Shown here: positions 24,240-30,884 of the stretch, piece after piece
Layout of the letters: the number at the start of each line of letters is the position of its first letter
Position numbering within the stretch: the stretch's first letter is position 1
Assembly (NCBI GenBank): GCA_016280445.1
Contig: JAEEGS010000008.1
Span: 1 to 42,850, forward strand
Direction of reading: 5' to 3'
DNA: 42,850 bases
From: Bacteroidaceae bacterium
GTDB taxonomy: Bacteria > Bacteroidota > Bacteroidia > Bacteroidales > Bacteroidaceae
Notes under the pieces: generated by a model
The model's input: only the letters and a program-made list of their open reading frames with translations
The model's database searches: none
Told to the model about the DNA's origin: nothing
Program-made: the position numbers and the translations under genes

Positions 24240-24851
24240 TTACTTATTAGCTTTCTTATACAAGACAGGATTGGTGCTCTCGTCGTTGTACATCTTCATT
24301 TGTTTGTACACCTTCATGTACTTCCGTCCAGCCTCGATGTCCTCTATCAGTTGGTCGATGGCGGTTGAGAGGTCTTTCCGCTGCTCCAGCAACACATCCA
24401 ACTTTTGCTGACATTTTGCCTTGTGCTCTTCGCTGGCATCTGGGCGATCCACCTGCTCTTGCATGTGGTAAATCTTCAGGGCCAGAATGGAAAGTCTATC
24501 CACTGCCCATGCAGGACTCTCCGTGTTGATGGTGGCATCCTCTCTCACTTTCAGGTCCTTGTATTTGGTCCAAAACCAAGAGTCGATAGTTTCCACCAGG
24601 TCAGTCCTGTCCTGATTGCTTTTGTCAATGCGACGTTTCAGTACCAATGCCTCTTTGGGGTCAATCTGCGGGTCACGGATGATGTCCTCGAAGTGCCATT
24701 GCACCGTGTCAATCCAGTTCTTTGTGTAGAGGTCATGTTCAATCGTTCCTGCCGCATAGGGATTGTCTATTGGCTGGTCAATGTTGTCATGCACATGATA
24801 GTCTTTGATTGCCTGTTCAAAAATGGGGTAGGCACGTTGTGTGAAAAGCAT
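24240..24851 (-). CDS. DUF4254 family protein
   Basis: This 203-residue, highly helical protein without membrane segments begins MLFTQRAYPIFEQAIKDYH and contains WHFEDIIRDP, LVETIDSWF and WAVDRLSILALKIYHM, typical of DUF4254. The family is restricted largely to Bacteroidetes and often sits among LPS glycosyltransferase genes; its biochemical role is unknown. It is the first gene of the operon. ATG 24851 is chosen because the longer frame (to 24908) would start upstream of the -7 box, within the promoter. Confidence 0.8.
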   Translation of the reverse strand: MLFTQRAYPIFEQAIKDYHVHDNIDQPIDNPYAAGTIEHDLYTKNWIDTVQWHFEDIIRDPQIDPKEALVLKRRIDKSNQDRTDLVETIDSWFWTKYKDLKVREDATINTESPAWAVDRLSILALKIYHMQEQVDRPDASEEHKAKCQQKLDVLLEQRKDLSTAIDQLIEDIEAGRKYMKVYKQMKMYNDESTNPVLYKKANK

Positions 24852-24881
24852 AAAATCTTTATTTAATGTTAAAATTTGCCA

Positions 24882-24912
24882 CAAAATTAAAGTTTTCTTT
24901 CGAAACATACAA
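24882..24912 (-). promoter_or_regulatory. Promoter of the aminoethylphosphonate-glycan operon
   Basis: On the minus strand TTG (24912-24910), 20 bases, then TAATTTTG (24889-24882). It is a full Bacteroidetes promoter about 30 bases before the DUF4254 start. It is the only clear promoter for the eight genes down to 16855. Confidence 0.6.
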
Positions 24913-24931
24913 CTAAATACTCCAAAATCGC

Positions 24932-25043
24932 TAACTTTGCCCCCCTAAATGAAAAAAAATAGTAGCCCCAACCTTCCCCAAGCGCACTGCAGGTTGATTC
25001 CGAAGTCGGTGCCCAAGTTGGAAGCGCAGGGGCTTCTTTCTTT
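24932..25043 (+). ncRNA. Candidate small RNA or structured leader
   Basis: A perfect TAACTTTG (24932-24939) on the plus strand could start a transcript near 24946. About 85 bases on, AGCCCC (24964-24969) pairs with GGGGCT (25029-25034), followed by TCTTTCTTT, the shape of an intrinsic terminator. Inside, TTCC (24974-24977) can pair with GGAA (25020-25023). It resembles a ~100-base stand-alone RNA in a divergent intergenic region. The GGAAGGAAGC core of SRP RNA is absent. The -33 box is weak. Confidence 0.4.
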
Positions 25044-25048
25044 AATAT

Positions 25049-25108
25049 GAGGTGCTTGTGGAGCACCTCCACGCTTGCTTCGATTTATCGAACTCGTGCG
25101 TTTTTAAC
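25049..25108. repeat. Two hairpins before aroQ
   Basis: GAGGTGCT (25049-25056) pairs with AGCACCTC (25062-25069) around a 5-base loop. Then ACGC...TTCGAT-TT-ATCGAA...GCGT ends in TTTTTA at about 25108. The second could end the candidate RNA upstream or act in the aroQ leader region. Confidence 0.5.
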
Positions 25109-25171
25109 ATTTATTCATGTAAATTAGCAATTTAACGCACGGGGAATGATGCGGTTTTCGGAAAAAAGGCG

Positions 25172-25179
25172 TACCTTTG
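25172..25179 (+). promoter_or_regulatory. -7 box of the aroQ operon
   Basis: TACCTTTG, a perfect -7 element, lies 28 bases before the chosen aroQ start. The expected TTTG at -33 is not well conserved. Confidence 0.5.
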
Positions 25180-25207
25180 CCGAGAAATGACTAAAGAAGG
25201 ATTAAAA

Positions 25208-25630
25208 ATGAAGGTACTGATTCTGAATGGCCCCAACCTGAACCTGTTAGGTAAACGTGAACCAGGCATTTATGGCTCTCGTGGTTTCGAGGAATACTTC
25301 GAGGAGTTGAAGAGCCGTTTCCCCGAGGTGGAACTGGCTTATTTCCAGTCGAATGTGGAAGGCGAACTGATTGACAAGATTCATGAAGTTGGCTTCTCAT
25401 GGGATGGTATTGTGCTGAATGCAGGTGCCTACACGCATACGAGCATTGCGTTGCAGGATGCTATCCGCGGGGTGAAAACGCCTGTTGTGGAGGTGCACAT
25501 CTCGAATGTGCACCAGCGTGAGGAGTTCCGCCACAAGTCGATGATTAGTTGCGCCTGTGTGGGCGTGATTTGTGGCTTCGGATTAGACAGTTACCGGCTG
25601 GCGATTGAGGGCCTGATGAACAAAGAATGA
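25208..25630 (+). CDS. aroQ: Type II 3-dehydroquinate dehydratase
   Basis: This 140-residue enzyme of the shikimate pathway dehydrates 3-dehydroquinate to 3-dehydroshikimate and forms dodecamers. It starts MKVLILNGPNLNLLGKREP and has the flexible lid with Arg 17 and catalytic Tyr 22 (GKREPGIYG), LNAGAYTHTSIALQDA, and EVHISNVHQREEFRHKS with the family His. An upstream ATG at 25187 in the same frame lies too close to the -7 box to be in the transcript. It overlaps the O-methyltransferase gene by 4 bases. Confidence 0.95.
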   Translation: MKVLILNGPNLNLLGKREPGIYGSRGFEEYFEELKSRFPEVELAYFQSNVEGELIDKIHEVGFSWDGIVLNAGAYTHTSIALQDAIRGVKTPVVEVHISNVHQREEFRHKSMISCACVGVICGFGLDSYRLAIEGLMNKE

Positions 25631-26268
25631 CAGAGACCGAAAGGATTGACGACTACATCCTCCAGCATATAGACCAGGAGAGTGAGTACATGCATCGGCT
25701 GTGGCGGGCCACCCAGTTGCATCTGCTGTATGGACGGATGGCAAGTGGCCACTTGCAAGGTCGTTTGCTGAAGATGTTGGTGGGGATGGTGCGTCCGAAG
25801 TTGGTGTTGGAGATAGGCACTTATAGTGGCTACTCAGGCTTGTGCATCGCAGAGGGATTGCCGGAGGGCGGTCATCTGCACACGGTGGAGATTAACGATG
25901 AGCAGGAAGATTTCACGTTGCCGTGGTTCCAGAACTCGCCTTGGGCTGACAGAATCACGATGCACATCGGGGATGCGATGGAGGTGGTGCCGAGGTTGGG
26001 ATTGATGTTTGATATGGCCTTCATCGATGGCGACAAGCGCAGGTATGTGGAGTATTACGAGATGGTGATGGCGCACTTGAACGAGGGTGGATACATCTTG
26101 GCGGACAACACGTTGTGGGACGGTCATGTGGTGGAAGAAGATGCGAAAGATGCGCAGACGGAAGGCATTCGGGCGTTCAACGACTTGGTGGCGCAGGATG
26201 ACCGGGTGGAAAAGGTGATTCTTCCGTTACGGGATGGATTGAGTATGATAAAAAAATTGAAAAATTAA
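25627..26268 (+). CDS. SAM-dependent O-methyltransferase (family 3)
   Basis: This 213-residue enzyme is related to catechol/caffeoyl-CoA O-methyltransferases. It has the SAM-binding loop VLEIGTYSGYSGLCIAEGLP, HTVEIND for the ribose, AFIDGDKRRY with the metal-binding Asp, and ILADNTLWDG with a second Asp-Asn metal pair. The substrate is unknown. ATGA coupling to aroQ makes a fixed gene pair. Its last residues (KKLKN) are encoded within the first octamer array. Confidence 0.85.
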   Translation: MTETERIDDYILQHIDQESEYMHRLWRATQLHLLYGRMASGHLQGRLLKMLVGMVRPKLVLEIGTYSGYSGLCIAEGLPEGGHLHTVEINDEQEDFTLPWFQNSPWADRITMHIGDAMEVVPRLGLMFDMAFIDGDKRRYVEYYEMVMAHLNEGGYILADNTLWDGHVVEEDAKDAQTEGIRAFNDLVAQDDRVEKVILPLRDGLSMIKKLKN

Positions 26269-26343
26269 AGAATTGAAAAATTGAAGTTTTTGCTAACATG
26301 CCGTATGGTAACTTCAACTCTTCAATTTTTCAACTCTTCAATT
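26256..26343. repeat. Inverted pair of four-unit octamer arrays
   Basis: Left array (26256-26286): ATTGAAAA ATTAAAGA ATTGAAAA ATTGAAG. Right array (26312-26343), inverted: CTTCAACT CTTCAATT TTTCAACT CTTCAATT. Each has four units, here of 8 bp. The 25 bases between include TGCTAACATGCCGTATGGTA. The pair fills the gap between the O-methyltransferase and rbfA genes and would form a long hairpin. Confidence 0.75.
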
Positions 26344-26353
26344 CTAAAGTAAT

Positions 26354-26689
26354 ATGGAAACAACAAGACAGAATAAGATTGCCCGGTTGATACAGAAGGA
26401 CTTGAGCAATATTTTTCAGGCACAGACGAGGCAGACGAGGAATCTGTTGGTGAGTGTGAGTGTGGTGCGCGTGAGTCCCGACTTGAGTGTGGCGAAGGCC
26501 TATCTGAGCGTGTTCCCTTCGGAGAGGGCGCAGGAGGTGTTGCAGAACATCAACGACCACGCTCAGGAAGTGCGCTATGAGTTGGGTAAGTTGGAAAGAC
26601 ACCAGTTGCGAATCATTCCAGAATTGAAGTTCTTTCTGGATGACTCGCTGGATTATGTGGAGAACATCGACAAACTGCTGAACAAGTAA
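26354..26689 (+). CDS. rbfA: 30S ribosome-binding factor A
   Basis: This is a 111-residue KH-fold protein. It reads RQNKIARLIQKDLSNIF, then VSVVRVSPDLSVAKAYLSVF (the central strand pair and the Ala interrupted helix) and ELGKLERHQLRIIPELKFFL with LDDSLDYVENIDKLL. RbfA binds the 30S subunit late in 16S rRNA processing and helps cold adaptation. Length and ending are normal. It is followed by an inverted-repeat region and the permease gene. Confidence 0.92.
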   Translation: METTRQNKIARLIQKDLSNIFQAQTRQTRNLLVSVSVVRVSPDLSVAKAYLSVFPSERAQEVLQNINDHAQEVRYELGKLERHQLRIIPELKFFLDDSLDYVENIDKLLNK

Positions 26690-26702
26690 GGAGTTTTTTC
26701 AG

Positions 26703-26841
26703 AACAACGAATATTTCTAATTGTTCGAATATGTGGAAGAATGGGGCAAGCCCCTTCGAATATGCCGAATGAAATTCGTTTGAATTCGTTGCCGTTACGG
26801 CATTCTTCTTTATATTAGTAGAATTAGTTTCATTCGTTGTT
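26703..26841. repeat. Long inverted-repeat region with TTCG/CGAA blocks
   Basis: AACAACGAAT (26703-26712) is the exact reverse complement of ATTCGTTGTT (26832-26841). Between them are many smaller complementary blocks: TTCGAATATG, GAATGAAATTCG, two copies of AATTCGTT, and GGGGCAAGCCCC. It differs in sequence from the heptamer arrays. It ends inside the first bases upstream of the permease start. Confidence 0.6.
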
Positions 26842-26851
26842 GAAAAGAAGT

Positions 26852-28090
26852 ATGAATGTATCGTTCTACATAGCATCGCGTTATCTGCTGTCGAAGAAGT
26901 CGCATCACGCCATCAATATCATTTCGGGTGTGTCGGTGTGTGGAGTGGCCATTGCCACAGCGGCATTGGTGTGCATCCTTTCTGTGTTCAACGGGTTTCA
27001 GGACATGGTGGCAGGGTTGTTCACCTCGATGGATCCGCAGTTGAAGGTGGTGCCTGCCACGGGGAAATTCATGGCAGCGGATGCAGAGGAACTGGTGGCG
27101 CTGAAGAAGGATGCTGATGTGGCGGTGCTGACGGAGACGTTGGAAGAGCAGGCGTTGCTGATGCTGAACAATCGTCAGGTGATGGCAACGGTGAAGGGAG
27201 TGGAGGATAATTTTGAGGAACTGGTGGGGATTGACGACATCCTGTTTGGTGATGGTGTGTTTGAGTTGCATGCAGATGTGATAGATTATGGCATCTTGGG
27301 GGCAAATCTGCTGATGCAGTTGGGTGTGGCGACCGATTTCCCTTCCGCCATCCAGGTATATGCCCCACGGAAGGGGGAGCGCATTGATTTGAACGACCCT
27401 CGCGAGAGTCTGAATCAGGAGGAATTATATTCGCCCGGAGTGGGATTCATGGTGAAGCAGAACAAGTATGACTCGAATTATGTGATAACCAACTTGGCTT
27501 TCACGCGAAGGCTCTTTGAGAGGTACGGCGAGGTGTCGGCTGTGGAGATGCGTCTGAAGCAGGGTGTGGACATCGATAAGGTGAAGGAGCGCATGCGGAA
27601 GAGTTTGGGAGAGCGGTATCTGGTGCTCGACCGCTATGAACAACAGGAGGACACGTTCAAGATAATGCAGATAGAGAAACTCATCTCCTACATCTTCTTG
27701 ACGTTTATCCTGATGATAGCCTGCTTCAACATCATCGGTTCGCTGTCAATGCTGATTATCGACAAGAAGCAGGATGCCATCACGTTGAGGAACCTTGGAG
27801 CGAACGAACGTCAGATTCGGGGCATCTTCATGTTTGAGGGGAGGATGATATGCCTCTTGGGAGCAGTCATCGGCATAGCCTTGGGGCTGTTGCTCTGTTG
27901 GTTGCAACAGGAGTTTGGCCTCATTCGTTTTGGCAATAGCGAGGGCGACTACATCATCGATGCCTATCCCGTCAGTGTGCATGTGGTGGACATTGTGGTG
28001 GTGTTCCTGACGGTGATAGCCGTAGGATTCCTCTCGGTGTGGTATCCCGTCCGACATTTGAGTAAGAAATACACAAGAAACTCCCTCTGA
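26852..28090 (+). CDS. FtsX-like permease, LolC/LolE type
   Basis: This is a 412-residue inner-membrane protein. A first membrane helix at about 22-45 (NIISGVSVCGVAIATAALVC) is followed by a large periplasmic MacB-like domain (45-270). Three more helices follow around 275-305 (LISYIFLTFILMIACFNIIG), 325-350 and 375-400. The order, and FNIIGSLSMLIIDKKQDAI, are characteristic of the lipoprotein-releasing LolC/E family, which hands lipoproteins to LolA using the ATPase LolD. No LolD is encoded nearby. ATG 26852 is chosen; the longer frame begins with TTG within the repeat. Confidence 0.85.
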   Translation: MNVSFYIASRYLLSKKSHHAINIISGVSVCGVAIATAALVCILSVFNGFQDMVAGLFTSMDPQLKVVPATGKFMAADAEELVALKKDADVAVLTETLEEQALLMLNNRQVMATVKGVEDNFEELVGIDDILFGDGVFELHADVIDYGILGANLLMQLGVATDFPSAIQVYAPRKGERIDLNDPRESLNQEELYSPGVGFMVKQNKYDSNYVITNLAFTRRLFERYGEVSAVEMRLKQGVDIDKVKERMRKSLGERYLVLDRYEQQEDTFKIMQIEKLISYIFLTFILMIACFNIIGSLSMLIIDKKQDAITLRNLGANERQIRGIFMFEGRMICLLGAVIGIALGLLLCWLQQEFGLIRFGNSEGDYIIDAYPVSVHVVDIVVVFLTVIAVGFLSVWYPVRHLSKKYTRNSL

Positions 28091-28153
28091 GACCATCTTT
28101 GACGAGAGGGCATGGGAGCAAGAAACAGAAATAAACCAAAAAACAGAAAGAAT

Positions 28154-29827
28154 ATGAAGAAGAACATTTATGTGTTGTCAGCTGTGGCCATTGTGCTGTT
28201 GGCTGGCTGTGGAAAGCAAAAGAGTTTCGTGTCCGACAACTTTGCCGTTTCACCCACTCCGCTGGAGTATGTGGCAGGGAATGTACCCGCCACCATCAGC
28301 ATCAATGTGCCCGCCAAGACCATGAACAAGAAAGCCCTTGTGACCTGCACACCCGTGTTGAAGTGGGATGGTGGCTCGGCTGCTGGTGCCGACTACACCT
28401 TGCAGGGCGAGAAGGTGGAGGCCAACAACACCATCATCTCCTACAGGAACGGTGGTCATGCCACGATGCGTTTCAATGTCCCCTTCCAAGAGGGAATGGA
28501 GAAGAGCGAACTCTTCATGCAGTTCAATGCACGGAAAGGAAACAAAGCCATGAAGATGCCGACCGTGAAGATAGGTTACGGCATACAGTGCACGGCAGCC
28601 CTCATCACGAAGACCGCCCGTACAGCCAACTTCGGTGTGGCTCCCGACAACTTCCAGCGTGTCATCAGCCAGAAGCAGGAGGCAGCCGTGAAGTTCCTCA
28701 TTGGTCAAGCCAATTTGCGTGGCAGCGAGTTGAACAGCAAGACCGTTCAGGACTTCATCGCCACCTTGAAGAACATCAAGAGCGACGAGCAGAGTCTGGT
28801 GCTGAACAATATTGAGGTGAGCGCATACGCTTCGCCCGACGGAGCTTATGCCATCAACGAACGGTTGGCCGAACGACGTGGCGAGGTGTCGGAAGGATAT
28901 GTGAACCAGCAGTTGAAGCAGAACCAGTTGGCCACCAACGTGGACACACGATACACCGCCGAAGACTGGGAAGGCTTCCAGGCACTCGTGTCGCAGTCAA
29001 ACCTCCAAGACAAGGAAATCATCCTGCGAGTGCTCTCCATGTATCAAGACCCCGAGCAGCGCGAACGCGAGATTCGCAACGTCGCTGTGGTGTACAAGGA
29101 ACTGGCCGACGCCGTGCTGCCAGAGTTGCGCCGTGCCCGCATGGTCATCAACTACGATGTGATAGGGCGTAGCGACGACGCCATCATGCAACTGGCCGAA
29201 ACCGATGCCTCACAGTTGAGCGTCGAGGAACTCATCTATGCAGCCAACATCCTGTCAGGCAGCGCCGCACAGAAAGAGAGCATCCTGAAGAAAGTGGTGT
29301 CGCTCTTCCCCAACGACTACCGAGCCTACAACAATCTGGGCGAACTCGCCATGCGCCAAGGCGACACCGACAAGGCAAAAACCTATCTGCTTCAGGCACT
29401 CGCCATCGACGCCAAGGCTGCTGAGCCCAACGTCAATTTGGGAATGATTGCCCTGCAAGACGGAAAATTCCAAGATGCCGAAGCCTACATCGGCAAGGGA
29501 GTCGGAGCCAACAACTTCGACGAGGCACTCGGCCACCTCTATGTGGCACAAGGCCGCTACCCACAGGCATCAGCCAAGTTTGCCAACTCCGCCAACAACA
29601 GCGCCGCACTGGCCAACATCCTCTCCCAAGACTATGCCGACGCACTCAAGAAGTTGGGCAACATCCAGAACCCCGACGCCATGACCTACTACCTGCAGGC
29701 CATCCTTGCCGCGCGCATGGAAGAGACAAGCAAGGTGAAAGGCTACCTCGACAAAGCCATCGCCCTCGACCCCTCGCTGGCCCGACGTGCAGCCAACGAC
29801 GCCGAGTTCTCCGACTACAACAAATAA
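28154..29827 (+). CDS. Lipoprotein with OmpA-like segment and TPR repeats
   Basis: This 557-residue lipoprotein has a signal ending LLAGC (Cys 19). Residues about 30-160 are a beta-rich domain. About 165-330 hold an OmpA-like segment (EVSAYASPDGAYAINERLAE then RRG), which suggests peptidoglycan contact. About 395-555 contain tetratricopeptide repeats (DYRAYNNLGELAMRQGDTDK, then AAEPNVNLGMIALQDGKFQD and EALGHLYVAQGRYPQAS). This architecture is common in Bacteroidetes; its job is unknown, probably envelope assembly or maintenance. Start ATG 28154 gives the proper signal. The thioredoxin-like lipoprotein gene follows 9 bases later. Confidence 0.75.
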   Translation: MKKNIYVLSAVAIVLLAGCGKQKSFVSDNFAVSPTPLEYVAGNVPATISINVPAKTMNKKALVTCTPVLKWDGGSAAGADYTLQGEKVEANNTIISYRNGGHATMRFNVPFQEGMEKSELFMQFNARKGNKAMKMPTVKIGYGIQCTAALITKTARTANFGVAPDNFQRVISQKQEAAVKFLIGQANLRGSELNSKTVQDFIATLKNIKSDEQSLVLNNIEVSAYASPDGAYAINERLAERRGEVSEGYVNQQLKQNQLATNVDTRYTAEDWEGFQALVSQSNLQDKEIILRVLSMYQDPEQREREIRNVAVVYKELADAVLPELRRARMVINYDVIGRSDDAIMQLAETDASQLSVEELIYAANILSGSAAQKESILKKVVSLFPNDYRAYNNLGELAMRQGDTDKAKTYLLQALAIDAKAAEPNVNLGMIALQDGKFQDAEAYIGKGVGANNFDEALGHLYVAQGRYPQASAKFANSANNSAALANILSQDYADALKKLGNIQNPDAMTYYLQAILAARMEETSKVKGYLDKAIALDPSLARRAANDAEFSDYNK

Positions 29828-29836
29828 GAGACCCAC

Positions 29837-30859
29837 GTGAGACGCACACTCTCCATATTGAACGTATGTGCGGTGGCCCTTGCCCTGCTCATGTCGTGTG
29901 GCCCCGGCGGCAACTCCTTCCGCATCAAGGGACGCTTTCGCGACATGCAGGCAGGCCAACTCTACATCTACAACCTCTCCAACGGCTATGCGCGCCTCGA
30001 CACCCTCACCGTGCAGGCAGGGCAGTTCCAGTATAAGGGAGAAGTAGGTGAAGTCACCCCCTTCATGCTCGTCTTCCCCAACGGAGTGGAGCAAGTCATC
30101 TTCGTAGGTCCAGGCCACGACCTCACCTACGAAGCCACTGCCAACGACCTGAAAAACTACGTCGTCAACGGCAGCGACGAAAACAAGTTGATGAACCAGT
30201 TTCGCCAAGAGACCTACACCCTCAACCCCTCCATGGTGACCGCCACCGCGCGAACCTACATCCTCAACAACCCCACCTCGCCCGTAGCCATCTACCTGCT
30301 CGACCGCTACTTCGTGCAGGAATCCAACGTAGGCACAACCGAACTGCTCCAACTGCTCAAACCCCTCCTCGCACACCATCCCCACAACCACCACTTGCTC
30401 GACATCGAGAGCCAACTCGCCAGCGAAGCCAAACGGCAGCCCGGGCAGACCCTCCCCTCCGTCACCCTCGTGCGGCGCGACTACACCCAAGAGCCCCTTT
30501 GGTCCGCCTCCAGCCCCTACCATCTCATCGCCTTCTGGGCCACATGGATGAACAGCGGTTACGACTTCCAGTGGCGACTGCGTCGGGGCAGCGAAACCTT
30601 CCGCACCGAAGGGAAATTGCGTGTGGTGGCCATCTCCCTCGACTTGGAGCGCTACCGCTGGGAAGAAACCGTGCGTCAAGACACCCTCAACGGCATCTCC
30701 CACTACTGCGATGGTCGCGGACTCGAATCCCCCGTTGTCAAGACCCTCGGCATCCACTCCATCCCCTTCTACATCCTCACCGACAAAAACCACCGAGTTC
30801 TCGACAGTGGCGACGACCCAGCGAAGATAGAAGAAATGCTCAAGAAACACATCAAATGA
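29837..30859 (+). CDS. DUF4369 plus thioredoxin-fold lipoprotein without CxxC
   Basis: This 340-residue lipoprotein has a signal ending LLMSC (Cys 21). Residues about 28-130 form a DUF4369 domain (SFRIKGRFRDMQAGQLYIYN). Residues about 205-338 form a TlpA/AhpC-like thioredoxin fold, with LIAFWATWMNSGYDFQWRL where active relatives have WCxxC, and HSIPFYILTDKN with the cis-Pro. Both redox Cys are missing, so a disulfide reaction is not expected. The start is GTG at 29837; no upstream ATG is in frame. It is probably co-transcribed with the TPR lipoprotein. Confidence 0.75.
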   Translation: MRRTLSILNVCAVALALLMSCGPGGNSFRIKGRFRDMQAGQLYIYNLSNGYARLDTLTVQAGQFQYKGEVGEVTPFMLVFPNGVEQVIFVGPGHDLTYEATANDLKNYVVNGSDENKLMNQFRQETYTLNPSMVTATARTYILNNPTSPVAIYLLDRYFVQESNVGTTELLQLLKPLLAHHPHNHHLLDIESQLASEAKRQPGQTLPSVTLVRRDYTQEPLWSASSPYHLIAFWATWMNSGYDFQWRLRRGSETFRTEGKLRVVAISLDLERYRWEETVRQDTLNGISHYCDGRGLESPVVKTLGIHSIPFYILTDKNHRVLDSGDDPAKIEEMLKKHIK

Positions 30860-30884
30860 TGGAGGACTAAAAAAGAGAGGGAAC

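Noticed and set aside
13192-24851. Capsule locus of the Wzx/Wzy type
   Set aside because: No flippase, polymerase, UpxY/UpxZ regulator or initiating phosphosugar transferase is encoded. A GT9 and an LPS-type kinase favour an LPS core or lipooligosaccharide.
24945-25045. SRP (4.5S) RNA
   Set aside because: Length and hairpin shape were suggestive, but the conserved GGAAGGAAGC-type core loop is absent.
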